Below are positions 31,986 to 44,470 of a DNA stretch of 64,000 nucleotides, in pieces (the first letter of the stretch is position 1; each line of letters opens with the position of its first letter). The stretch lies in assembly GCA_019916065.1 (NCBI GenBank), contig JAINTL010000106.1:62001-126000 (forward strand), written 5' to 3'. The notes under the pieces are model-generated. The model made no database searches and was not told where the DNA came from. It saw nothing but the letters and a program-made list of their open reading frames with translations. Origin of the DNA: Vitellaria paradoxa (lineage: Eukaryota > Streptophyta > Magnoliopsida > Ericales > Sapotaceae). The translations under genes were made by a program, and so were the position numbers.

Positions 31986-33669
31986 GATTTTTGAATAGGG
32001 CATCCAAATTTTCTATAATTAATTCTAGTCTCCAAACACTCTAATTTTTAGACGAACAAGATGATGTGTGAGTCTCACAAGTTGAACTCTCACTTTTTGA
32101 GACAATCTCAACCTTAGGTGTTAGACTAGGGACATCAAAATCTTTGTGAAATTATAAGAAGTTCAAAAAATATACTTATCCATTTTGGTTGAGAATCCCT
32201 CAAACTAGTAATTAAGGATCTTGTCTTTGTGAATACGAATTCCTAGATGAACCTGCTCTAATATCACTTGAAATTTTGAACTTGTTTGCTAGTGTGAATA
32301 ATCGACAATAATAATTTATTTCGTAACTGTAGAATAATAGAAAAGATTGACCCATAGGATTTACATTGAAAGCCCTTTGGGGAAAAAAACTACGGGAACC
32401 AAAAGCTTTCCTCTATAAAGTAACACATGCCTCAGTTATAAAGCATCCGCTAACGAATCAATTGACACCTCAATTATGTTATTGAGCCTTTTGACATATC
32501 AAACAAGCGGAAAAACCACTTTGTTGACACACAACAAAGCATCTTTGCATAAGAAGATCATCACCACCTTCACCAATAAATAACAAAGTTACGAACAAGC
32601 CTTCAAGTACTTCAAATACTATACTGCACAAAGTGTATGATAGAAATTCCAACCAATCTAGTCGATAGAACAATTCCAACCAATCTAGCCGGGCTAGAGG
32701 GTCTTATTTTTGAGTTACGATAAAGTTTGCCTTGAGTTTACCAAAAACCTTAATAGAAAAGCTTAAACACCCTAGTACTTAACTTGGTGTGGATCATTTG
32801 TTGCTCTAAGAAAAGATAGTTCTTAAGAAGTTATTTTTATGAGGATTGAATTAATTTATTTGAAAAATTATTATGACCAACTTCAATCGATTATCTCTGT
32901 TATTGTATTACGTAGGACTTATTTGTGTTGTCAATTCTTGAGCAAACACTTCATTTGTAAGTTTTATTTTATAAGATTTTAGAATATCACAACATCATTC
33001 AATGAGTCGTGAATGTTAAGATAAGTGAGCAAACATTAGCCAAAAGATGTGAACACTTCAAATGTTAATGGACAAAAGAAATAAAGAGATTAAATTAATT
33101 GAAGATGGAATAGTTTGCTGAGTGGAACTTCAAGTCATTATATGCTCCAGTCATAGGCAGATCGTGCTCGTGACCAGCCCGTGACTTGCCCGCAAGAGCT
33201 GTCTGTTAGAAAAGCCAAAAATTCAGAATATATCATAAGTAGCTCGTGCCTGTGATTAGCCCACGACTAGTACTTTTATTTTTTGGCCCCAGTTTTCCAC
33301 AGCAATGACCTAACCCATATTTATATATATATATCTCTCTCTTTTAAATATCTTATAAATATTTTAGAAATCTCAACTTTTTCCCCAAACTTCATCTATA
33401 TCCAATTCCGAAGAGGAAACATACTTGAGAGGCAAAATTCCATCTTGATTCCTAGCCTTTTGTTCAGATTTCTTTGGCGAAGGTGCATATTGCGGGTGTA
33501 TAGAAATCAAGGAAAGAGAGATTGGGTATGTGAGGGATTGTGAGTGACCTACCTGTGAGAGACTCTACCTACGGGAGAGTAAAGTAGGAGGTAAAGTAGA
33601 GAAGCAATATCTTTCATCTCACATCACCTGGGTAGTGAAAGGAAGTAGCATATATGAAATATTCGATAT
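31986..33669. other. Non-coding DNA, unassigned repeat remnants
   Basis: No gene is seen. A pair of similar phrases at about 33160-33190 and 33240-33270 (CTCGTGACCAGCCCGTGAC and CTCGTGCCTGTGATTAGCCC) looks like an internal duplication within a repeat. Confidence 0.4.
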
Positions 33670-33836
33670 CAATATAGAATAACACGTTTTAAAGCTGTGA
33701 GGGCACTGGATTCAGTGAGAACTCTAGGGTTAAGCGTGCTTCAGTGAGGGCAGTACCAGAATGGGTGACCTCTTGAGAAGCAGCTTATCAAGCCCAGAGC
33801 GGACAATATTGTTCTATACGGATACGGGTCGTTACA
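33670..33836 (+). mobile_element. 5S rRNA-derived TRIM fragment (Cassandra-type)
   Basis: About 33712-33780 matches the second half of plant 5S rRNA. Box A is GGTTAAGCGTGCT (33728-33740) and the box C region is CAGTACCAGAATGGGTGACC (33751-33770). Downstream come GAGCGGACAATATTGTTCTA and a terminus GGGTCGTTACA (ending 33836), as in 5S-bearing TRIM LTRs. The left end is missing or too diverged to place. It is not a functional 5S gene: the first ~45 bases and the 3' stem are absent. Confidence 0.75.
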
Positions 33837-34726
33837 AGGTACAAGTAAATTAATAGAATAATTGATTGGGTGAACTTGTAATTTCTTGGTTGAGTTTTTT
33901 GTAACCTTTGATTATAGTGAAACTATTTGTTTGATCCGCATCAAGGATTTGGGGTTTTTCTTCTTTAATTTGATTCAAAAGAGTTTCCCTTGTAAACAAT
34001 CTGGTGCGTATTGTGGATTGTTTACTTAATATTTGCTTATTAGATCTACAAACTCTAACATCTATTGTTAAAGTGAGATTGGTAGATCTGAGGATGAATT
34101 ATTCTTTTGAAAGTTATTCATATTAGCTATTTATACAAATTGTGCTTTTTCAATCTCAATTCTTTAAACTATTTGGATCTCAGTTCTATTCTCAATCCAG
34201 GAAAGAAGAAAGGAAAAAATAAGGGAAATAAGGGGAAAAAGAGGAAACAAGGAAAAAGAAAAAAAAGAAAAAGAAAAAGAAAAAGGCAAGAAATAGGAAT
34301 GGGCCTCAGGGAATCCGCCTGCCCAGCAACCACTCTCAACCCAACTAGGCCTAGGAAAATGAAGTGGATTTTCAATATAGGACCGCAACTCAAGCCCCAA
34401 AATAAACATGATCCAAAATCACAATAACTAATCAAAATAAAATATTCAGTATTACAACAAGTTTCATCTTTGGAACCATTATTGGATCATTTGAATGTCC
34501 ATCGAATTTATTGGATCTTCTGAATGTCCACTGAATTTAAGGTCCATTTTCATTAAGAAACAAAATTAAATCTCAAATTCAACATAATTTACAACATTGA
34601 CACCATTCAAATCTGATTAAATCTTTTTATCTTTGGAATGTTCGAACGCACACACATATTTATAGTCCAATTATGAAAAATTTTGAAATTATTTCCAAAT
34701 ACAAATAACTTGGCTCTCTCCTATTA
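33837..34726. other. Non-coding DNA with a purine tract
   Basis: A nearly pure A/G strand at about 34198-34292 (plus strand) creates spurious open frames on both strands. No gene is recognised. Confidence 0.5.
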
Positions 34727-35292
34727 CAGGGATCCATTCAGAGATCAATTAAGAACCTTACGAGAACCTTGCACATATCACAAGTATCAGGAAATAGTTT
34801 CAACAATGAAGGCAATTTCCCAATATATTTAAGCTAGTAAAAATGAAAGTTTTTGAGCCTTTCAATTAACAATTTTAGTGGAAATTCCCCCACTGGGTTG
34901 CGAAGTTGACACAACTTACGACTTCAGACTTATCAACTTTAAATGATGCTCACAAGGCCCATTAATTCCTCTAATTAATGTTAATTGGCTAGAAAACCTA
35001 GAAGAGGGTACGTAGGTGATGGCTTGCTCAGTGGGACATACCATTTTGTTTGTGCACTAGTCCATCATTGAGGTTATTGGAACTGAGTTCCTTCTTTATA
35101 ATTGTTGACTTCAAAACCTGCAAAACCGCTACTTGTCTAATTAACTTACTCAATCGGACAAATACACCATCTTTATTCTTCATCTTTTGTTAATTAAAGC
35201 TATTGTATCTGACTTCCAATCCACTTACCATTAACCCAATTCATGACTTGCACGAACTCAACACTGGTATGTCACCTCTCCTTTCATTGAAT
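34727..35292 (+). pseudogene. Receptor-like protein (RLP) relic
   Basis: This stretch is homologous to 45430-46005 of the RLP pseudogene downstream, with equal spacing between shared blocks: GGATCCATTC, then TTTCAACAATGAAGGC versus CTTCAGCAATGAAGAC, then TTTTAGTGG, GTTGACACAACTT and GCTCACAAGGCCCATT, and finally TTCCAATCCA and ACTTGCA...CAACACT near 35215-35270. Stops and frameshifts are frequent. Only a central LRR portion remains. It shows the RLP family was once more numerous here. Confidence 0.8.
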
Positions 35293-35815
35293 TTGTCTGT
35301 TTGAAACATTTCTGTTAAGCTTTATCTAATGTTTTACTCCAAGATTGAACTTAATTATTTATTTTTTTTAACAATTAAGAGTTTGACCTGTTAAATAGAT
35401 GAAATGTTTAATTATAGTAATCGTTTTAACTCTGAAAATTGGATAACTAATTGAAGCAAATAAAGTCCAAATTTTTATTTTTTTTTCTTTTTTTGGAAGC
35501 TCTGAATTTTCTATGAGATACTTTATCATCTCACACAATAAATTGATAGCAAAATTCCATTATCTATATTTATGTAGTTTGAGTTCGCATCTTATAACAA
35601 TTAGAATGTTGTGATGACTTTAGTTTTCTCCTTTATAATTCATACATAATGCAGTCCTTCGATCACTTCAAAATACTTTCTTCAGTCCATTTGAGCATCA
35701 TTAAACCCGCGTCACAATCTATCCAAAGATCTTAACAACTAATTTATTAAGTTCAATTTTAATCTAGTTTAATAGCAAGGACGGATACAAGATTTTGATT
35801 AAGGAAGTACCAAGT
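35293..35815. other. AT-rich non-coding DNA
   Basis: No gene or repeat family is recognised between the RLP relic and the solo LTR. Confidence 0.5.
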
Positions 35816-35820
35816 AACTA

Positions 35821-37858
35821 TGTCACGCTCCGAATTTCATAACCCGAGCACGTGAATAAAAGATAAATAATATACATTTTAACAACTTCTCCTGTCATTC
35901 GTCAAAGCCATACACACACTCTATGGAGCAATAAAAAATAAAAATAAATAAACTAAACTTTAAATTTAGATAAATGCCTTAATTAAACCCAACCAGGCAA
36001 TAGGCTCCAAAACTAAACCCAAACAATCTCCACAAAATAAGTAAATCAACAATTTATCTTCACCTCACAAATAGATGTTTGTTACCATCCACAAAAAAAA
36101 AAAAAAAAAAAAAAAAGATTTCTACAGTCTTACATGACTATATAATAATAAATAAAACTTCTAATTTATATTCTCAATAGGTCTAACACATGACTCAATC
36201 TCATTACCTGCACCACAAATTGTAAAGGGATGAACACTAATACCACGTGTGCTCAAAACCCTAATAATAATAATATAAATGCAGTATGCCCTAGTATGCT
36301 ACTAAGTGAAACAATTATGCGCAAGTAGTAATTTCGAACAAGAACTTAAATTTATTTATTTATCTCTTTTCGTTACCATTAATCGTGTTTTAGCACCACA
36401 CAACACATAAAAAAAATCAATTTAATTTCAAAGTATTGCTGCTTGGTTGTCTCGTAGAAACAAGACACAATCAATATACATCATTCATTGATGTCTACTT
36501 GGTTGTCCCATAGAAACAAGACACAATCAATATACATCATTCATTGATGTCTACTTGGTTGTCCCGTAGAAATAAGACCCAACCAATATACACCATTCTT
36601 TGGTGTCTACTTCCTAAGCCGAAGTCTTAGGAATATAATATGCCATCCTTAGGCATCTGCATCGTTCATAGGTTACTAGCCTGTTGGACTCGATTACCAC
36701 CCCGCGCGGGTTTCGAGACTCTCAACTCCTGGATACGTATACTCGATATTTTCAGTACCTCTCAACCCCAGCAAAATATAATATTAAATTTCACTTTAAT
36801 TTTTACATTAATAATATTTTTTTCAAATAAATAATAATCCTACACAAACTCACAGTCAATCATGTCATAAACACACATCGGACAATGCGCGGCATTCCAA
36901 AAAAATGTCGAGGCAGTATACGTTCAATTTTTTAAAAAATAATAATAAGAATAAATAAATAAATATAATAAAATAAAAGTTGAACCAATTATTGAATACC
37001 AATTCGGCTAAGTCATTTACGTACAAGTAGGAAACTCAAGGAGGGTATGGTGATTACAATGAATTTATTATTATTTTTTTCAATTATGAAGAATTAGTCA
37101 AATTCAAGGATTTTTGGTGGGGCCCGAATTGAAAGTAATGTGCTTGTCACTTCGGGTGCTTGTGTGAACATGACAAAAGTCTTGTGGGAGACATGGGAAT
37201 TTGAGGCTATAATGACAGGGGAACCATATATGTATACACCGTCAAACTTGGCTTTCTTTTACGCTAAATAAATAAATATATATATATATTCTCACATAAA
37301 AACAAAAGAAAGCAATTCACCAATACTTTCCAAATAAACAATCCGTATGCCAACTTTGATTTTCTAGAAAAGACGTTTGGCAGGTTCAATTCAAGAGAAG
37401 AAAAAAAAATTATATATATACATATATATGTGTATACAATAGACATATAAAATACTGAGTTTCGCCCCTTACCTTAATTGAAAATAAAATTCGACAATGT
37501 ATCTGTCTTGAAAAAAAAAACACAGCAAAATCAAGAAAAATCCAGCCGCCATTTCTTCTTCTCTCTTCTTCTCTAGGGTTTTTTTTTTATCAAAATAAAT
37601 ACAGCTTTATATATTTAAAGTAGAAGAGTTTTAACCCTAACTAACTAATTAATTTCCTACTCCTCATAGGTTTAGGAAAATTACACTCATTTTCCTAAAA
37701 TTTAAAATCTTTTCAAATATATCCAAAAATAACCTTTTTAAATTCACTTAAAAATTAAATAAAAAATTATAAATTATTAAATTTAAAAAACAAATTAAAA
37801 TCACAAATATATATATATATATATAAATTATATTAAATCAAAAAATCGGGTCATTACA
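35821..37858 (+). repeat. Solo LTR, 2038 bp, with 5-bp target duplication
   Basis: It begins TGTCACGCTCC and ends GGGTCATTACA. The duplication AACTA lies at 35816-35820 and 37859-37863. Much of its length matches 60037-62173 in reverse complement, including the start, the GCGCGGG block near 36702 and the end. It contains a 24-base A run at 36093-36116 and a 56-bp triplet repeat. No internal retrotransposon sequence adjoins it, so unequal recombination between LTRs is the simplest origin. Confidence 0.9.
36443..36610 (+). repeat. 56-bp tandem triplication within the solo LTR
   Basis: TTGGTTGTC recurs at 36443, 36499 and 36555, each followed by GTAGAAA.AAGAC (CATAGAAACAAGAC in the second) and an ATATACA.CATTC segment. 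The opposite-strand copy at 61430-61570 has two units, so unit number varies within the family. Confidence 0.85.
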
Positions 37859-37863
37859 AACTA

Positions 37864-38540
37864 TGAAGAGAATAATGAGTTACGTTGAAATTACGAGTAG
37901 GAGAGAAGCAATATTACTTTTATGGAGAGAGAAAATTATCCTTAGATATTAAATCGTTAAATATACTTTTCACAATTTAATAATTCAATTGACTCTTTAA
38001 ATAGGACCTAAGAATTTTATAGGGATATCTCTCGCTACAAATATATATATATAATTATTATTAAATTTTATTATTTATAGAATTTATTATGTTATATTTA
38101 CTAATATATATTAGGCATAAAAATATTTAATAGTATAACAAAAAATAAATTTTATTTCATAAAAAATATTTGATTTTGATTCTTATAAACTCCTTTTATG
38201 TAACCTTAATTTTTTTTAATAACACCAAAATACCCCAATTTTGAATCAATTTACTTTCTTTAGTAAAGCTAAAATATTAAAAGCATTTTGGTAATTTCAA
38301 TTAAAATCAATGGGGTCACTTATTCCTACTCCGTTTATAAGAATTCTAACATGAGAGTCCTAAAAAAATTAGAGTCCTAACATTAACCAATTTATTAGAA
38401 TTCTAACATGAGAGTCCTAAAAAAATTAGAGTCCTAACATTAACCAATTTATGTTCAATCCATTTATATTCCAATAGATTAGTTAATGTTAGGACTCTAA
38501 TTTTTTTTATTTTTTTGAAACTAATTTTAGGACTTCGATT
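37864..38540. other. AT-rich DNA with a direct and inverted repeat
   Basis: A 57-bp unit beginning GAATTCTAACATGAGAGTCC is repeated at 38341 and 38398. A part of it (TTAGAGTCCTAACATTAACC) recurs inverted at about 38480-38508, which makes a foldback. No gene is seen. Confidence 0.6.
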
Positions 38541-41500
38541 AAAAATATGCTTGCTAAAAAGTTATTGATCCTATTATTTCACAGAACTCACGTATGGATG
38601 AAAAGAAAAACAAAAAAGTTAATTTTCTTGTTCATTATCTCGATTTCCCAATTTGGAAGCAGTGCTTACAATTTATTTTATTTATTTATTTATTTTGAAT
38701 GTAAGTAACACAAATGATATACTTTGACAGATGCAATTGAAACTCTTTTTCCTTGCAGTTACCGAAATAACAAAAAATTTTCCTTTAGCTCGTCGTTGCT
38801 TTTGGATGGACGCAGTAGTGTTTTCATGAGCCAATATCCCAAATACAAGCTTAAGAATTTCAAATTCATCGACTTTCTAAAGTTGGGGTGTGGAAAGAAT
38901 ATTTCAAACAGGACAGAAGATGCAGTAAGAAAATTATATACTTGGTTCTGAAGTTGACTGTTTTCAGAGGCAGGCAGAGCTTTCTTCCTTTGGTACTCTG
39001 GAAACAATTCCAACTATAGTTGCATTCCTTACACCTAGAAAGGGATTTGCTCTAGATGTGAATTGCTTTATTTCATTCTTATTAATTGAATTAAGGTTTA
39101 GTTTGAAAAACAAGGGGTAAAAAGCTTTTTATGCCTAGTTGTTCGTCTTATATTGGTTTTTTTTGCTCAAATTTAATTTTTTTTTTAACTTCTAAGCACG
39201 TTGATGACATTTTTTTTTAAATTACAAAAATTCACCTACTTATGTAAAAGAAATTAATTTTTTTAGTATACATGGGTTTATTTTTTTAATTCTTAATCAG
39301 ATGCGTAATTATTTCTAAATCACATTTTTCCCTTCCATTTTCTTCTACTTCACCAAATTCTTACTCCAAATATAACTTAAACTATTTATAAATTTATAAG
39401 CTTACTAACAAATTCATGCACCTAGAACCTTATTTCTTTTTTTTCTTTTCCTATTGTTTATTAGTAAATTAAAAAAATTGTAACTTAAATAAAAAAAAAA
39501 TTGGTAACTAAAATACTTAAGAAATATAAATATGGATATGAGATACAAACACAACACAGGTACAAACACAAATATAAAGCTTTTAAAAAATTAGAAAACA
39601 TACATGGACAGGGATATATCAGAAAATAATATTTTTTTTATATATTTTATGAGTTATATGTGTGCATATAATGCAGGGAAACACGCGCGCGCGTATATCT
39701 AAGAAAAATAGTTTACTAATATAATACATAATTTAAAATAAGAGTGATGGGATTTTATAATTTTAAGAATTTTTACTATCAAAGTTTGGATTTATTTTAA
39801 TTCACATATTTAAACAAAAAAATGAGAAACTATTTAGATACGTTATGTGAAATATTTGATACATATATATTTTAATGTATTTGGTGAAGATATGTAATAT
39901 ATATTTATTTTCACTTATTTATAACTTTCACATAGTTATAAAAAAAAATTTTCAAATCTCAAACTGAGCCTGTTATATATATAGAAATAACCTTCATATG
40001 TTGTCAGTTTCAATTTTTTTTAGGTTCAGTCTTAAAAAAATTTGCCTCCAAATAAAAATAATTATTAATAAAATTAAAATATATCAATGATACAATAGAT
40101 ATTTAAGAGAAATAAAATATTTTTCTAAAGTCACTTGAGACAATGATTTATTCTTTAGATTTGATGCTATCACTTTAAGGATGTATATTTTACCCATACA
40201 ACTTTCATTAAAGATATCTACGTCAAAAATTAATTTCTATAGCTACATTTCTATTAGCCTATAACTTTTTTTGTAGTTGTAAAATTGGTATAATCCCAAC
40301 ATATATATATTATTACTATAGAGTGTTTTACTATATTATATGATTTCTTTTCAAGGTTTTTTTTTTCTTTTTTAAGTGTTAATATCATTTTTAAAAAATA
40401 CATAAAAAAACTTAAAATTAGAAAAAATTACAAAGGATTCCAAAAAAGTCCATGTCCATGTCCTGCATGAATTCCTAATGAAAGTTTTTTTTTTCTTTTT
40501 TTTTAAATATTAATATCATTTTTAAAAATACATAAAAATGCTTAAACTTTGGAAAAATTAAACAGAATAAAAATACATATCCCGTATGGGTTTCTAAAGA
40601 TATGACTCGAACGAAGTTCCTCAGCCAAGCCAAGTTATGTTGAATACCAAAAAAAAAAAAAGAGTTTATGATTTTCTCTAATAAGCTACGCCCATTAAAT
40701 CATACATCTAGTTATAAAGTTAGAGATTTTATAATTTCTCATGCCTTAGTAACTCCATCTAGACATACGTGGTTTTTTTATTATTTTTTTTCTATTTTTA
40801 AGCATTTTCCTTTTACAGTTTATTTACTTTTTATTTTTAAGCATTTATTTTATAAATAAATAAAATTTTTACAACAAAAAAGGTCATATAATATGAAAAA
40901 AATCCCAAAAAAAAAAAAAAAACTGACTTCTTCTTACCAAAGTAATCGGTTTTTCTTTCGCTAATAATAAGGTTAAGGGATTGATTGATAAAATTTTTTA
41001 TTGAGATGAGAGTTAAAAGAAACAGAAACGGTGATTGCTGCAATTAGCACGGAAATCACTTTGGGGCCCCTTTAGCACTATGCCACTACTTACCAAAAAA
41101 AAATGTTAGCACTATGCCACTAGCATATGATCCAATGACCATTAACTAACACCGAGATATGTATTATACATTTATTTTTAATGTTAATTTGGTAAACTAT
41201 GTATGATTACTGATACTCTCTCTATATATATATATAGTTATAATCTTCACTTAGGGCTGTTTGGAGCGGAAACTTTCTCTAACAAATTTATTAATTTATT
41301 AATTTTCTTTAATTTTACTAACTTTTTTTTATAAATTAATTTCTAACTTTCTCTAATTTTCACTAACTTTTACCAATTTTCTTTAATTTTTTCAAATTTT
41401 TATCAACTTTTTTTAATTTTTACATATTTTTTTAACTTTTACAGATAATATTGAAAAATCCAAAAATGAAAATATGTAACTTATCGATTTTTCTTTCGCC

Positions 41501-42212
41501 AACGAATAAGGTTAAGGGATTCATTAACCTAGCTAATCCGTTCTTATCATGGTCTTCCTTTGGTTATTCCCAGCTTCTTTCCGTTCAATTAATTAAGAAT
41601 ACAAGATTTGAATACGATATGAATACAAGTATAAATATAAAATTTTAAAAAAATTAAGAAACAGATATAACAGGAATACGTCAAAAAAATATATATTTTT
41701 ATATATTCTTACGAGTTATATTAGTGCATATAACACGATATATATTTGTAAGAAAGCTAATTTATGAGTTCAATACATAATTCAATATATATATACATAA
41801 CATAAGAAAATAAGAGGGGTTGGATTTTATAATTTTAAAGATTTTTACTACTTAAATTTAGATTTGTTTTAATCCATATATACATAACATAAGAAAATAT
41901 ATATATTCAATATGTATCGAATATAGGTACGATGTTTATTATGAAGTTTCGTATTTCATAACATATACTAAAATTATATTGAGATGGGAGTTAAGGAAAT
42001 TAATGGAAATGATAATTGCTAGAAGCACGGAAATCACAAATCTTTATACCGGGCCCTTTAATTTTGGATTAACATTTTATATTAATTGACTCAAACCAAA
42101 AAGATTGAATGGGAAACACTTTCTACGAGTCCGCAAGACTCCTGTGCAAGTCTACAAGTCTGCTTTCCAGCACAAGTCTTTTGTGCAAGTCCACGAGCCT
42201 GCTTTCCAGCCA

Positions 42213-42472
42213 GGTTAGCAATAGTTTATGATACATTGACCAGTGACTAAGACCATGTATTTATTTTTAATGTTAATTTGGTAAGCAGTAGATTCCAGCT
42301 AGGTTAGCAATAGTTTATGATCCATTGACCAGTGACTAAGACCATATATTTATTTTTAATGTCAATTGGGTAAACAGTAGATTCCAGCTAGGTTAGCAAT
42401 AGTTTATGATCCATCGACCAGTGACTAAGACCATATATTTATTTTTAATGTTAATTTGGTAAACAGTATATC
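42213..42472 (+). repeat. 89-bp tandem repeat, about three units
   Basis: GGTTAGCAATAGTTTATGAT begins units at 42213, 42302 and 42391 (period 89 bp). Each has TTGACCAGTGACTAAGACCAT (TCGACC in the third) and ATTTATTTTTAATGT. A diverged fourth relative lies at about 41122-41205. Confidence 0.9.
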
Positions 42473-43327
42473 ATTAATAATACTCTGTATAGTTATACCT
42501 TTCACTTAATCTTAGAAAAAAAAAAAAAAAAAGTCGATCTAAACCTTCATATCGTAATAAGTGTTAATTTTTTAGATCACGTCTTAAAAAAATACGCCTC
42601 CATATAAAATTAATTATTAATAAAATAAAAAATATGCAAACGTCACCATAAATATTTTTCAAAAGTTACTTGAGACAATGATTTATTTTTTATATTTGAT
42701 GCCACAACTTTAAGCTCTCGCGGATGTGTAATAACTCATTTACATGTATTAATGACGTATATTTTAGTTATATAATTTTAATTAAGGATATCTATATCAA
42801 AAATTAATTTTTATGGTTATATTTTCATTAAATTGTAACATTTTTATAGTAGTAAAATTGATCTGATCGCAACATTATTATTATAGATTAAAAAAATTAC
42901 AGAAGGATCAAAAAAATCCATGTCCTATATGAATTTCTAGTGAAAGTTTCTTTTTTGAATGTTAATATCATTTTTGAAAAATACATAAAAATACTTAAAT
43001 TTTGGAAAAAAATTACAAACAGATTAAAATTTCATTTCCTCTACGGGTTTCTAAATATGTAACTCGAACAAAGTTCCTCAGCCAGTATGTTGAACACTAG
43101 AAAAAAAGAGTTTATGATTTTCTCTAATAAATTCAAGTGAATTTTGAATAAATTAGTTCGTTTTATGGCACCAGTTAAAAGTATACCTATTGAAAAGCTA
43201 TTGATCCCATTATTTTATAGGATCCAGATGAAAAAAAAAAAAAGAAGTCAATTTATTTACCTTAGTATTTCGATTTCTTAATTTGGAAACATTGTATAGA
43301 GTGTGTGTGTGTGTTTTTTTTTTAAAT

Positions 43328-43351
43328 ATATATATATATATATATATATAT
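43328..43351. repeat. (TA)n microsatellite
   Basis: Uninterrupted alternating TA next to a short GT run. Confidence 0.9.
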
Positions 43352-44372
43352 GAATGTAAATAACACAAAAGAAATGCTTAAAATTATAAAAATTCACATA
43401 TCTGTGTGAGAAAACTAATTTTTTTCAGCATACATGTTTTTTTTTAATCATTTCTTATTTACAATTTATTTTTTTAAAAGTTGCAAAATAAATAAATAAA
43501 TTTTTTATAACACAAATGGTCATATAATATGAAAAAAAAATCCAAAAAAAAATTGACTTCTTGTTACAAAAGTAATATGTTTTTCTCTCGCTAATGAATA
43601 AGGCTAAGAGATTGATTGATTTAGCTAATTTGTTCTTACCATATTTTTTATTTTCTTGTAATCTTAACGATTTCATGTTTACCATACGTTACCTTTTTAT
43701 TATTTCATAAATCATAACTACTTTTGAACTTACTTTGCTCTCAAATTCCAATATTCCTGAAGAAGCAAAATGGAAGTTGCAATATAAAACCAATTAAATT
43801 CCATTATGTAGCAATTAATAAGTGAAAAAACTTTTACTAAATCAATATATATAACATGACAAAATAAGAGAGATTTGAGCTTATGATTTTAGGGGTTTTT
43901 ATTACCTAAATTTAAATTTGTTTTAATTAATCCACATATTTGAACAAAAAATAGAAAAATAATTAGATGTCACAGCTATGTACGACATGCATTTCATTGT
44001 ATTCAAAGAGTATGTATATTTAATACATATACACCTATTTTGAAGTCCCGTATTTTATAGTATATACCGAAAATATATTGAGATGAGAGTTGAAGAAACG
44101 TAAACGATAATTACTAGAAGCACAGAAGTCACAAATTTTTATACGGATGAAAATCATCACTATGGGCCTCCTTTAGCTTTTGGATTAACATTTTCCATGT
44201 TAATTTACTCAAACCAAAAATATTGAGTGGAAAACCGTTTCCACAAGTCTGCAAGACTTTTATGCGAGTCCACTACAAGTCTGCTTTCCAGCTCAAGACT
44301 TTATGGGCAAGTCTTTTGTGGAAGTCCACGAGCCTGCTTGACGTTTACTGTATGTAATTTTACAGCCAACAC

Positions 44373-44380
44373 TATATAAG
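44373..44380 (+). promoter_or_regulatory. TATA box of the RLP gene
   Basis: TATATAAG stands about 91 bp before the RLP start codon at 44471, a suitable distance for a 5' leader of about 60 nt. Confidence 0.65.
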
Positions 44381-44470
44381 AAGGGATGGTTTAGACTAAC
44401 ATCTACCATCGATCAATACTCACAAATCCACTTAATCCTTCCTTTGTTATTTCTTTTGAATTTCAAAAGA

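Larger units (their letters stand above)
38541..44340 (+). repeat. Partial duplications of the RLP upstream region
   Basis: Blocks upstream of the RLP gene occur two to three times in the same orientation. Examples: GTTCCTCAGCCA near 40615 and 43075; GGTCATATAATATGAAAAAAA near 40882 and 43518; TTTTTCTTTCGC / TTTTTCTCTCGC at about 40951, 41490 and 43582; GCTTTCCAGC with CAAGTCCACGAGCCTGCTT at about 42160-42205 and 44283-44338; and a block at 38560-38710 matching 43185-43370. Between them lie AT-rich runs and an unassigned frame at 38724-38951. I read this as remnants of tandemly duplicated RLP promoters that lost their coding parts. Confidence 0.7.

Noticed and set aside
33712..33780. 5S rRNA gene
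   Set aside because: Only the internal promoter part matches. The start and end of 5S rRNA are missing and TRIM-type sequence follows.
34107..34435. Lys-rich plus-strand frame and Phe-rich minus-strand frames
   Set aside because: All result from one purine tract at about 34198-34292.
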